Notes: generated from the letters alone by a model not told the origin. DNA of 6,742 nt from Sphingomonas sp. (GCA_013822915.1 PNLG01000037.1:1-6742), one strand, 5' to 3'. Positions 1 to 5,865 are shown, counted from the stretch's first letter. Numbers and translations: made by a program.

Positions 1-118
1 TCGGCCGCAATTGCTGGCGCTGGCGCAGCGGGTCATCGTGTTCGAAGGAGGCAAGATCTCCGCCGATGGCCCGCGCGACCAGATTTTGCGCGCCGCCATG
101 CAGACAAAGGCGGCATAA
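1..118 (+). CDS. Type I secretion system ABC transporter ATPase/permease, C-terminal end (partial)
   Basis: The reading frame is open from base 2 to the TAA at 116-118 and encodes the last 38 residues of a protein whose start lies outside the window. The visible tail contains PQLLALAQRVIVFEGGKISA followed by DGPRDQIL. This is the usual ending of the nucleotide-binding domain of type I secretion exporters (HlyB/LapB/PrtD class), where the strand after the H-loop leads into 'R(V/I)IVF..G.I..DGP(R/K)..(I/V)L'. Such proteins are inner-membrane dimers that use ATP to drive an unfolded substrate through an adaptor and an outer-membrane channel. The stop codon overlaps the ATG of the downstream HlyD-family adaptor (TAATG, 116-120), so the two are almost certainly co-translated. 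Walker A, Walker B and the membrane domain are not in the window. The call rests on this short tail plus the neighbour. Confidence 0.82.
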   Translation, partial: RPQLLALAQRVIVFEGGKISADGPRDQILRAAMQTKAA

Positions 119-1413
119 TGAACGAGATGACCACGGAATTCGTGCGTCCGGTTGCGCGGCGCAGTTCGAACCTGCTGCTTTGGGCGATTCTGGTTTTCTT
201 CGTGATTGCGGTAATTTGGGCCGCGGTGACGAACCTGGATCGCACCGTGCGCGCAACCGGGCGGGTGATTCCGTCGTCGGAGCTTCAGATCATTTCCAAT
301 CCCGAAGGCGGGATTGTGCAGCGCATTCTGGCCAAGGTGGGCGACAATGTGGCTCGCGGCGCCCCGTTGCTCACGCTGGATCAGACCCAGATGGGCGGCG
401 AACTGGGCAGCGGGCGCGCAACAATTGGTGCGCTGGCGCTGAGGATCGCCCGGCTGAGCGCCGAAATCGCGGGGCAGGAGCCGCGCTATCCCGCCGTCAA
501 CGATCCGGCATTGGCGGCCCAACTTGTGGTGGAACGCGCGCTCCACACCGCGCGGCTCGCCGATCTTGCCAATGCGATGGCGGTCGCTGATGCGCGGCTT
601 GATGGCGCCGAGCGTGAGGCAGTGGGATCGGCAGCGCTGGTGCGCGCGCGCGACGCGGTGCGCGACGAAAAGCTGCACGAAGTCAGCGTGATTGGCCCCC
701 TGGTCGAGCGGGGGATCGAGCCGCGCCTCAGCCTCGCGCAGGCGCAGGCCGCCGCCGACTCCGCGCGCGCCGAGGCGGAGGCTGCGCGCGCGTCGCTGGC
801 GCGTGCCCGTGCTCAAGTCGCCGAGACGCGATCGGCCAAAGCCGTGGCGCGCGAACAGTGGCGCGTGCAGGCCGCCGCCGAATTGGTTGCCGCGCAGGCC
901 GACCTTGGCGCGAAGGGCCAAAGCCTGCCCACGCTGGAAAATCGCGCGGCGCGAACGGTGGTGCGCGCGCCCGTCAATGGCACCGTCAATCGCGTGCTCG
1001 TCACCACGCCGGGCGGCAGTGTGCAACCGGGCCAGCCGCTGGTTGAAATCGTGCCCGCCGATGACCGGCTGCTGATCGACGCGCGCGTGCTGCCTTCTGA
1101 CATCGGCACAGTGGCGATCGGCCAGACGGCAAAGGTCTCGCTCACCGCGTATAACCGGACGACTTATGGTGTGCTTGACGCAGTGGTCATCTCGATCTCG
1201 CCCGATGCGGTGATTGATGAGCGCACCGGCGATAGTTTTTATACGATCCGCGTGCGCACGAAGGCGAGCCAGATGGCGGATCCGTCCGGCAAAATGCACC
1301 CGATTGGCCCCGGCATGGTCGCCGAAGTCGATTTGCTGGGCGAAAAGCGCACCATCCTCGAATATCTCCTGTCGCCGGTGTTGGAGGTTGGGCGCACCGC
1401 GCTCCGCGAATAG
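118..1413 (+). CDS. HlyD-family type I secretion periplasmic adaptor (membrane fusion protein)
   Basis: This 431-residue protein has the full layout of a type I secretion adaptor and the usual family length. A short cytoplasmic N-terminus (about 1-18) precedes a single membrane anchor (about 19-40, LLLWAILVFFVIAVIWAAV). The first half of a lipoyl-like domain follows (about 55-92, with NPEGGIVQRILAKVGDNV). A long Ala/Arg/Glu-rich segment (about 100-270) should form the periplasmic coiled-coil hairpin that reaches the outer-membrane channel. The second lipoyl half is at about 282-313 (RAPVNGTVNRVLVTTPGG), followed by a beta-barrel region and the typical ending GMVAEVDLLGEKRTILEYLL. The family bridges the inner-membrane ABC exporter and a TolC-like channel. 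The ATG at 118 overlaps the stop of the ABC gene and has AAAGG at 106-110, so I prefer it over the internal ATG at 127. LapC-like is the nearest guess, but the secreted substrate cannot be told from the sequence. Confidence 0.93.
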   Translation: MNEMTTEFVRPVARRSSNLLLWAILVFFVIAVIWAAVTNLDRTVRATGRVIPSSELQIISNPEGGIVQRILAKVGDNVARGAPLLTLDQTQMGGELGSGRATIGALALRIARLSAEIAGQEPRYPAVNDPALAAQLVVERALHTARLADLANAMAVADARLDGAEREAVGSAALVRARDAVRDEKLHEVSVIGPLVERGIEPRLSLAQAQAAADSARAEAEAARASLARARAQVAETRSAKAVAREQWRVQAAAELVAAQADLGAKGQSLPTLENRAARTVVRAPVNGTVNRVLVTTPGGSVQPGQPLVEIVPADDRLLIDARVLPSDIGTVAIGQTAKVSLTAYNRTTYGVLDAVVISISPDAVIDERTGDSFYTIRVRTKASQMADPSGKMHPIGPGMVAEVDLLGEKRTILEYLLSPVLEVGRTALRE

Positions 1414-1573
1414 CGAACTCAGCGGGCCGGGGTCACCGCGCCGAAACGCTGGCGCAGTGCGACCAGATAGTGCCAGCACATCCCGCCTGCGTGCGGTGAT
1501 TGCCGCGCGTTGCATCCCCGCCTAGACACGCGGTGAGGCCCGGTGGAACAGGGCGACATATCTGGCGGAACCT
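1414..1573. other. Gap between exporter adaptor and ATP-grasp gene
   Basis: The 160 bases are GC-rich and contain no convincing + strand gene. A small inverted repeat, GCGCC (1438-1442) with GGCGC (1451-1455), follows the adaptor stop but has no T-run, so it is not a clear intrinsic terminator. A purine-rich site, GGCGGA at 1564-1569, lies 4 bases before the ATG at 1574 and probably serves as its ribosome-binding site. I see no good -35/-10 pair. A 46-codon open frame on the - strand (1419-1559) is listed under findings. Whether the downstream pair has its own promoter or is read through from the exporter genes cannot be decided. Confidence 0.5.
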
Positions 1574-2482
1574 ATGCACGATCTCGCGATTTTTTATGAA
1601 CATCCGGCGTGGTTTGCGCCGCTCTTTGCCGCACTTGATGAACGCGGTGTCGATTATGTGCGGATCGGCATTGCCGGGCACCGATTCGATCCGGCAGGCG
1701 CGCCGCCGCCCGCGCGCGTGGTGTTCAGCCGGCTGGCCATGTCGAGTTTCCTGCGATCGCCCGACCATGCGATTTATTACGCCCATGCCCTGTTCGCGCA
1801 TTGGGCGGTGCAGGGCGCGCGTGTTATCAACGGCGCGGCGGCGCTCGCGGTGGATGCGAACAAGGCGCGTCAGCTCGCGCTGATGAGCGGGCTGGGGCTG
1901 GCAGTGCCGGCAACGCGGGTGGTTCACCGGCCAGTCGATGTTCTGGCGGCGGCCGCCGAATTGCGCTTTCCGTTGGTGGTCAAGGCTAATGTCGGCGGAT
2001 CGGGTGCCGGGATCATGCGCTATGATAGCGCGGAAGAGTTGGCGCAGGCGATCGCGGACAAATTCCTGCCGACCAGCATCGACGGTGTATTATTGGTCCA
2101 GGAATATGTGCCCGCGCGCGACGGCACGATCACGCGGATCGAAACGCTCGACCGCCAATTCCTCTATGCGATCGACGTGGCGGGCGGCGGCGCGTTCGAC
2201 CTGTGCCCGGCGGATGCCTGCGCAGCGGACGGCCCGCCGATCACCATGACGCGCACTGAGCCAGCACCTGCGCTGATCGACGCTGCCGAACGGATTGCGG
2301 CGGCCGCCAATCTCGACATTGGCGGCGTCGAAGTGATGATTGATGACCGCGACGGGGTGGCGCGGTTCTATGACATCAACGCCTTGTCGAATTTTGTTGC
2401 CAAGCCGCTCGACGTGCTGGGCTTTGATCCGCATGACCGGCTGGTCGATTACCTGATCCGGCAGATTGAACAGGAAAAGTGA
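1574..2482 (+). CDS. RimK-like ATP-grasp ligase of unknown substrate
   Basis: This 302-residue protein is built like a single-chain ATP-grasp enzyme of the RimK/D-Ala-D-Ala ligase type. These enzymes activate a carboxylate as an acyl-phosphate with ATP and join it to an amine or other nucleophile. Residues 1-90 form an N-terminal alpha/beta domain of no recognisable specificity. DANKARQLALMSGLGLAVPATR (93-114) matches the family segment before the ATP-grasp fold, with a candidate ATP-contacting Lys97. VVKANVGGSGAGI (135-147) gives a second Lys (137) and the glycine-rich loop. LLVQEYVP (173-180) is the hinge that contacts adenine. GGVEVMIDDRDG (250-261) and FYDINALSNF (265-274) supply the acidic and Asn residues expected to bind Mg2+, with 'DIN' where RimK has 'EVN'. 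The gene overlaps the next by TGATG, so its partner is a flavin monooxygenase. A peptide, amino-acid or natural-product ligase is plausible, and the exact reaction is unknown. Confidence 0.85.
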   Translation: MHDLAIFYEHPAWFAPLFAALDERGVDYVRIGIAGHRFDPAGAPPPARVVFSRLAMSSFLRSPDHAIYYAHALFAHWAVQGARVINGAAALAVDANKARQLALMSGLGLAVPATRVVHRPVDVLAAAAELRFPLVVKANVGGSGAGIMRYDSAEELAQAIADKFLPTSIDGVLLVQEYVPARDGTITRIETLDRQFLYAIDVAGGGAFDLCPADACAADGPPITMTRTEPAPALIDAAERIAAAANLDIGGVEVMIDDRDGVARFYDINALSNFVAKPLDVLGFDPHDRLVDYLIRQIEQEK

Positions 2483-2484
2483 TG
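2471..2484 (+). promoter_or_regulatory. Ribosome-binding site and TGATG coupling junction
   Basis: The stop TGA (2480-2482) of the ATP-grasp gene overlaps the ATG (2482-2484) of the monooxygenase gene. AGGA at 2472-2475 lies 6 bases before that ATG, a normal spacing. A GTG at 2479 in the same frame would add one residue but sits only 3 bases from the AGGA, so the ATG is preferred. The arrangement implies translational coupling and a fixed ratio of the two proteins. Confidence 0.7.
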
Positions 2485-3501
2485 CGATACGGTTATTGGA
2501 TGCCGGTGTTCGGCGGCTGGTTGCGTAATGTCCCTGATGAGGGGATGGACGCGAGCTGGCACTATACCAAGCAATTGGCGCAGCGGTCGGAACAGCTTGG
2601 CTATGACTTGTCGCTGATCGCCGAGCTGAACATGAACGATATCAAGGGCGTGGGCGCGCCGACGCTGGATGCCTGGTCAACGGCGGCCGCGCTTGCGGCG
2701 GTAACGGAGACGCTCGAGCTGATGGTCGCGGTGCGGCCCAATTTCCACCACCCCGCGCTGTTTGCAAAAGCGGCGGCCAATATCGACCAGATTTCAGGCG
2801 GGCGGCTCGCGCTCAACGTCGTGTCGAGCTGGTGGGCGGATGAGGCCAAACGCTATGGTCTGCAATTCGACCAGCATGATGATCGCTATGCCCGCACCAG
2901 CGAATGGCTGACCATGGTGGAGGGGCTGTGGGCGGAGGATGAATTTGATTTCTCCGGCAATTTCTATGCAGCGGACAAGGCGATTTGCAGCCCTAAGCCC
3001 GTCAAGCACCCGACAATCTATGCCGGTGGCGAGAGCGAGGCGGCAAAGACGCTGATCGCCAATCAATGCGATGCCTATGTCATGCATGGCGATCCGGTGG
3101 CGGCGATTGCCCCCAAAATCGCCGACATGGCCGCGCGCCGGGAAGCGGTGGGCAAGCCGCCGATGCAATACGGCATGGCTGCCTATGCAATCGTGCGCGA
3201 CAGCGAGGCGGAGGCGCAGCGCGAGCTGGCACGGATTACCGAAGTGTCAGAATTACCGGCGGGCTATGACAATTTCGACCAATGGCTGTCGGGAACGCAG
3301 CTTGAGCGCGAGATGAAGATCCACGAATATTCGGTCTCCAACCGCGGCCTGCGCCCCAATCTGGTCGGGACGCCCGAACAATTGCGCGAGCGGATTGAGC
3401 AATATGAAGCGGCAGGCCTTGACTTGCTGTTGCTCCAGATGAGCCCGCAGGCCGAGGAAATGGAGCGGTTCTCGGCGCAGGTGATGCGACCAAGCAATTA
3501 A
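2482..3501 (+). CDS. LLM-class flavin-dependent monooxygenase (SsuD/SfnG-like)
   Basis: This 339-residue protein belongs to the bacterial-luciferase-like TIM-barrel superfamily, which uses reduced FMN delivered by a separate reductase and O2 to oxidise a substrate. The N-terminus, RYGYWMPVFGGWL, is the first barrel strand. The segment MVAVRPNFHHPALFAKAAAN (about 81-100) leads into DQISGGRLALNVVSSWW, and RYARTSEWLTMVEGLW (about 137-152) follows. These are the conserved blocks of the alkanesulfonate/dimethylsulfone monooxygenase branch (SsuD, SfnG). PKPVKHPTIYAGGESEAAK (about 174-192) is the typical barrel strand plus phosphate-contacting loop. The C-terminus has the usual NLVGTPEQLRERIEQYEAAG helix. 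Length fits the family (about 330-380). It is translationally coupled to the ATP-grasp ligase, and no flavin reductase gene is in the window. SsuD-like sequence does not prove a sulfonate substrate, since members of this branch act on sulfones, chelators and natural-product intermediates too. Confidence 0.9.
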   Translation: MRYGYWMPVFGGWLRNVPDEGMDASWHYTKQLAQRSEQLGYDLSLIAELNMNDIKGVGAPTLDAWSTAAALAAVTETLELMVAVRPNFHHPALFAKAAANIDQISGGRLALNVVSSWWADEAKRYGLQFDQHDDRYARTSEWLTMVEGLWAEDEFDFSGNFYAADKAICSPKPVKHPTIYAGGESEAAKTLIANQCDAYVMHGDPVAAIAPKIADMAARREAVGKPPMQYGMAAYAIVRDSEAEAQRELARITEVSELPAGYDNFDQWLSGTQLEREMKIHEYSVSNRGLRPNLVGTPEQLRERIEQYEAAGLDLLLLQMSPQAEEMERFSAQVMRPSN

Positions 3502-3576
3502 TTTTCATAAATATTTTTTCTGGGCCATCGATCATTATCCGACCTTTGTGCAAATTTTAGCCATGGTCGATTACAG

Positions 3577-3602
3577 ATTATTGCGCTTGATTGGCGCATA
3601 AT
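3577..3602. repeat. Imperfect inverted repeat overlapping a CATAAT box
   Basis: The arm ATTATTGCGC (3577-3586) pairs with GCGCATAAT (3594-3602) across a 7-base spacer, with one extra T in the left arm. The right arm contains CATAAT, a near-consensus -10 hexamer. An inverted repeat over a -10 box is a common operator layout, so this could be where a regulator binds. That is inference from position and symmetry only. Confidence 0.35.
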
Positions 3603-3642
3603 CGTTTCGTGACGGTGCATTTTGGTCTGGAATTAGCTATTG

Positions 3643-3658
3643 TGTAGCGAAAGCTACA
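3643..3658 (+). repeat. Perfect 6-bp hairpin with GAAA tetraloop
   Basis: TGTAGC (3643-3648), GAAA (3649-3652) and GCTACA (3653-3658) form a perfect stem closed by a GNRA-type tetraloop. Three G-U or U-G pairs could extend it outward to 3640-3661. A TAGCTA palindrome lies just upstream at 3634-3639, so TAGC-type units recur here. The hairpin is 64 bases before the regulator's start codon. It may act as RNA in the leader or as a DNA inverted-repeat site. Confidence 0.4.
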
Positions 3659-3704
3659 TGGCCCTGATGAGTCTGCGTTTGGGGTTGCATGGGCGCCGGT
3701 GGTT

Positions 3705-3711
3705 GGGAGGA
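3705..3711 (+). promoter_or_regulatory. Ribosome-binding site deciding the start of the first AraC-family gene
   Basis: GGGAGGA is a strong Shine-Dalgarno match 11 bases before the ATG at 3723. The upstream in-frame GTG at 3699 lies before this site and so cannot use it. The paralogous regulator on the other strand has the same GGGAGGA 9 bases before an ATG that also begins MSE, which supports 3723 as the true start. Confidence 0.6.
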
Positions 3712-3722
3712 ACGGATCCGGG

Positions 3723-4643
3723 ATGTCAGAACCGCAGATTACATTATACCGAGCACGCACGGGCTATGATCCGATCGATGCAGTCCGATATCGTCGCGAG
3801 GCGGTGATCGACCCGTATCAGCATCGTGAAACCGACATTCTGTTTTATCGAATGATCGGCAATGGGGCCGCAGGCAAGCTTACTCAGGCGGACCGCGCGG
3901 CGGACGATCGTGATTTGCTGTTCATCTCGCCCGGGACAGGACATCCTGCCAGTGGTCATGTTGGTGGTGCGCGTTTCAAGATTGAGCCAAGCCAAGCGGT
4001 TCGTGCGACCTTTGTTCCGCACGGTGCCGATACGTCAGTGACTTTTGTTGCGTCGGCCTCGTCAACTAATCTCATGTTTCCATCGGGCTATCTGGACCGG
4101 TTGATGTCGGGGGAGCGGCATGGGGGTTTTAATCCTCATTTGTTCATCCAAGATGAACGCCTCACATCATTGACGCGAATGCTCGAGTCAGAGATCGCCT
4201 CCCCCGGCTTTGTCTCGGCGATGATGGTGGAAGGCTTGTCGCGGGCGATCGCGTCGCTGATCGTACGGCTCGACCATGATCGGCTTTCGCAAGAAGCGGA
4301 ACGGATTTACCTGCCGGCGTGGAAAATCCGTCGCGTTGACGACTTCATCAACGCGCACATTAACGAGAATATCCGGCTGGGTGATCTGGCAGCGCTCACT
4401 GATTTGTCGCTGTTCCACTTTTCGCGCGTGTTTAAGCTGGCGACGGGATCAACGCCCTATCATTATGTCTGCCAACGCCGGATCGCGTATAGTTGCCAGC
4501 TGCTTGCCAATGGCGAACTCGACATGGCGTACATCGCGGCGGCATGCGGCTTTGCGAACCAATCTCATTTCACAAGCGCTTTTTCAAAGGCAATGGGCAT
4601 TTCCCCGGGTCGCTATCGGCGCAATCTTCGCTTTGATTCGTGA
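3723..4643 (+). CDS. AraC-family transcriptional regulator (first of a convergent paralogous pair)
   Basis: The 306-residue product has an N-terminal sensing half (about 1-195) and a C-terminal AraC/XylS DNA-binding domain (about 197-300). The sensing half looks like the AraC-binding-like beta-barrel found in FeaR/NphR-type activators, but I see no ligand-specifying motif. The DNA-binding domain opens with LPAWKIRRVDDFI. The first helix-turn-helix is in IRLGDLAALTDLSLFHFSRV and leads into FKLATGSTPYHYV. The second contains IAAACGFANQSHFTSAFSKA and ends with the family signature GISPGRYRR. Family members usually bind direct half-sites next to a promoter and activate in response to a small molecule. 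The start at ATG 3723 is chosen for the GGGAGGA site and agreement with the paralogue. The gene follows the monooxygenase after a 221-bp AT-rich spacer, and its G+C is lower than the upstream genes (30 of 60 at 4021-4080). Its target may be the ligase/monooxygenase pair, which is inference from proximity. Confidence 0.9.
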   Translation: MSEPQITLYRARTGYDPIDAVRYRREAVIDPYQHRETDILFYRMIGNGAAGKLTQADRAADDRDLLFISPGTGHPASGHVGGARFKIEPSQAVRATFVPHGADTSVTFVASASSTNLMFPSGYLDRLMSGERHGGFNPHLFIQDERLTSLTRMLESEIASPGFVSAMMVEGLSRAIASLIVRLDHDRLSQEAERIYLPAWKIRRVDDFINAHINENIRLGDLAALTDLSLFHFSRVFKLATGSTPYHYVCQRRIAYSCQLLANGELDMAYIAAACGFANQSHFTSAFSKAMGISPGRYRRNLRFDS

Positions 4644-4723
4644 TTCAGGGTGTTTGGGCGTGTTTTGGGCCTCAAAAAGCCGAACAACGTGGCCAAACGG
4701 CAAGATTTTGAAAAAATGCTGCG

Positions 4724-4758
4724 CGCGCCTCAGCTGGATTCTGGCAAGGCGCGTTTTT
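4724..4758. terminator. Probable bidirectional terminator between the convergent AraC-family genes
   Basis: CGCGCCT (4724-4730) and AGGCGCG (4747-4753) form a perfect 7-bp GC-rich stem with a 16-base loop, followed directly by TTTTT (4754-4758) on the + strand. That is a rho-independent terminator layout for the + strand regulator, 80 bases after its stop. On the - strand the same stem is followed, 7 bases later, by T6 (the A-run at 4711-4716), so it may also end the other transcript, though less ideally. The structure overlaps the last codons and the stop (4730-4732) of the - strand gene. The remaining gap bases (4644-4723) also hold TTTGGGCC/GGCCAAA arms (4664-4671 and 4691-4697). Confidence 0.55.
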
Positions 4759-5668
4759 GTCGGCGGTAGCGTGCTGGCGAAGTGCCGATCGATTTGGTGA
4801 ACGCGGCTGTGAAGTGCGACTGGCTCGAAAAACCACATGATAGCGCGAGCTGGGCAATGTCCAGCTTATCGTCGATCAGCAGTGCGCAGCTTCTTTCGAT
4901 CCGGCGCTGCCTAACAAAGTGATACGGGCTTATGCCGGTCGCCCGCTTGAACACGCGTCCGAAATGAAAAGCCGATAGTCCGGCAATGTTCGCCAAATCG
5001 CTTAGCCGAATATCCGCGCCTAGGTTGACGTCGATATAATCGACGACGCGCCGTAACTTCCAAGCGGGTAGGTGGATACGGTCGGCGTCAGAAATAAACG
5101 AATGCGGATCGATCCGCAGCAGCCGAACCGCCAAGGCTCGGCTGATACCCTCAATCAATAGCGTTGACGCAAAACCCGGCGATTCGATTTCCGCTTCGGC
5201 AGCGAGGCTCAACTGAATGAGCTGCTCGTCCGCTTGAAAGAGCACCGGGCCGAAGTCGAAGCTGCTGTCGCCCTCCGAGATCAGGCTTTTGAGATAGTTT
5301 TGCGGGAAGTTGATCCCGAATGTCTCAGATGTCGGGCTGTACGTGATTTCGCTATCCGCGCCGGCGGGGAAGAAACTCACCCGTGTCGTACGCGATGCCG
5401 CGATTTTGAAAGGCGATCCTACGAGCTTTCCATAGGCAGGCATCCCCGATCCACGAGAGATCATGATCGAGTCGGGATAGCATTGGTCTCGCGCCGCCTC
5501 ACGCATCGCGGCGCGCTGGCCGACTGCGGGAACGCGGAAAAGCGACGTGCCTGTACCCTTGTGGCAAATGCACTGGATGTCCCGGCTGTTAGCGAGGGCG
5601 TCGGTCCGGGCGCGATCGTCAAGGGCCGTCGCCTCGTCAGCAAAATTCACAGGGTCGATCTCCGACAT
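4730..5668 (-). CDS. AraC-family transcriptional regulator (second of a convergent paralogous pair)
   Basis: The 312-residue product is a clear paralogue of the regulator encoded on the opposite strand. The C-terminal domain starts at LPAWKLRRVVDYI (about 200-212). The first helix-turn-helix is in IRLSDLANIAGLSAFHFGRV (220-239), followed by FKRATGISPYHFV. The second is around IAQLALSCGFSSQSHFTAAF (271-290), with the signature GTSPARYRR near the end. By hand count about 62 of 104 positions in this domain match the other regulator, including most helix-turn-helix positions. The N-terminal half (1-195) keeps scattered shared blocks such as PFKI/RFKI, GAD and ESPGFAS/ASPGFVS, but is much more diverged, as expected if the effectors differ. 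The start ATG (5666-5668) has GGGAGGA 9 bases upstream. It converges on its paralogue, with only about 86 bases between the stops. Its target and ligand are unknown. Confidence 0.9.
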   Translation of the reverse strand: MSEIDPVNFADEATALDDRARTDALANSRDIQCICHKGTGTSLFRVPAVGQRAAMREAARDQCYPDSIMISRGSGMPAYGKLVGSPFKIAASRTTRVSFFPAGADSEITYSPTSETFGINFPQNYLKSLISEGDSSFDFGPVLFQADEQLIQLSLAAEAEIESPGFASTLLIEGISRALAVRLLRIDPHSFISDADRIHLPAWKLRRVVDYIDVNLGADIRLSDLANIAGLSAFHFGRVFKRATGISPYHFVRQRRIERSCALLIDDKLDIAQLALSCGFSSQSHFTAAFTKSIGTSPARYRRQKRALPESS

Positions 5669-5749
5669 CGATGCTGCTCCTCCCAGCGCGTCGCGGAAGC
5701 TTCCTTAATTGCGCTCCCCCCGCCTCAATTTGTCACAGCCGGGGCGCTT

Positions 5750-5761
5750 CCGATATATCGG
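5750..5761. repeat. Perfect 12-bp palindrome CCGATATATCGG
   Basis: The palindrome is centred 87 bases upstream of the start codon of the - strand AraC-family gene, where an operator for a dimeric regulator could lie. AraC-family proteins usually prefer direct half-sites, so a different repressor or a purely structural role is also possible. Confidence 0.4.
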
Positions 5762-5865
5762 CCCACATCGTGGCCCAACGCAATCCCAGCGGCGAACGGC
5801 GCCCTCAGAATCACGCAAGTTTCGGCAAATCCTTTTCCGGTGCGGCAGGATCTTTTAATCGTGCC

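Larger units (their letters stand above)
3502..3722 (+). promoter_or_regulatory. AT-rich leader/promoter region of the first AraC-family gene
   Basis: The 221 bases between the monooxygenase and the regulator are much poorer in G+C than the flanks. A hand count gives 21 of 60 at 3481-3540 and 25 of 60 at 3541-3600. The region holds an imperfect inverted repeat around a CATAAT box (3577-3602) and a perfect 6-bp hairpin with a GAAA loop (3643-3658), both listed separately. CATAAT at 3597-3602 is one base off the TATAAT consensus, but no good -35 sits 16-18 bases upstream, which would suit a promoter that depends on an activator. A T6 run at 3514-3519 after the monooxygenase has no GC stem before it, so I do not call a terminator. 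Only very short frames without Shine-Dalgarno sites occur here. Confidence 0.4.

Noticed and set aside
66..590. + strand frame (174 codons) overlapping the HlyD-family gene
   Set aside because: It is a shifted frame of the adaptor gene rich in Arg and Gly, with no domain signature.
1433..1927. - strand frame (164 codons) over the ATP-grasp start
   Set aside because: It is a shadow of the ATP-grasp gene, with Arg/His-rich content, no motif and no ribosome-binding site.
3514..3519. T6 run after the monooxygenase as an intrinsic terminator
   Set aside because: Only a weak AT-only 4-bp pairing precedes it, with no GC stem.
3563..3601. 12-codon frame MVDYRLLRLIGA, considered as a leader or precursor peptide
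   Set aside because: It has no Shine-Dalgarno site, is very short, and overlaps the inverted repeat that already accounts for the sequence.
3658..3807. 49-codon frame starting just after the GAAA hairpin and overlapping the first AraC start
   Set aside because: No ribosome-binding site lies before its ATG, its composition is shadow-like, and the GGGAGGA site inside it serves the AraC gene.
4584..4857. - strand frames near the convergent junction
   Set aside because: They overlap the ends of both AraC genes in other frames, and the regulators' own C-termini fit the family fully.
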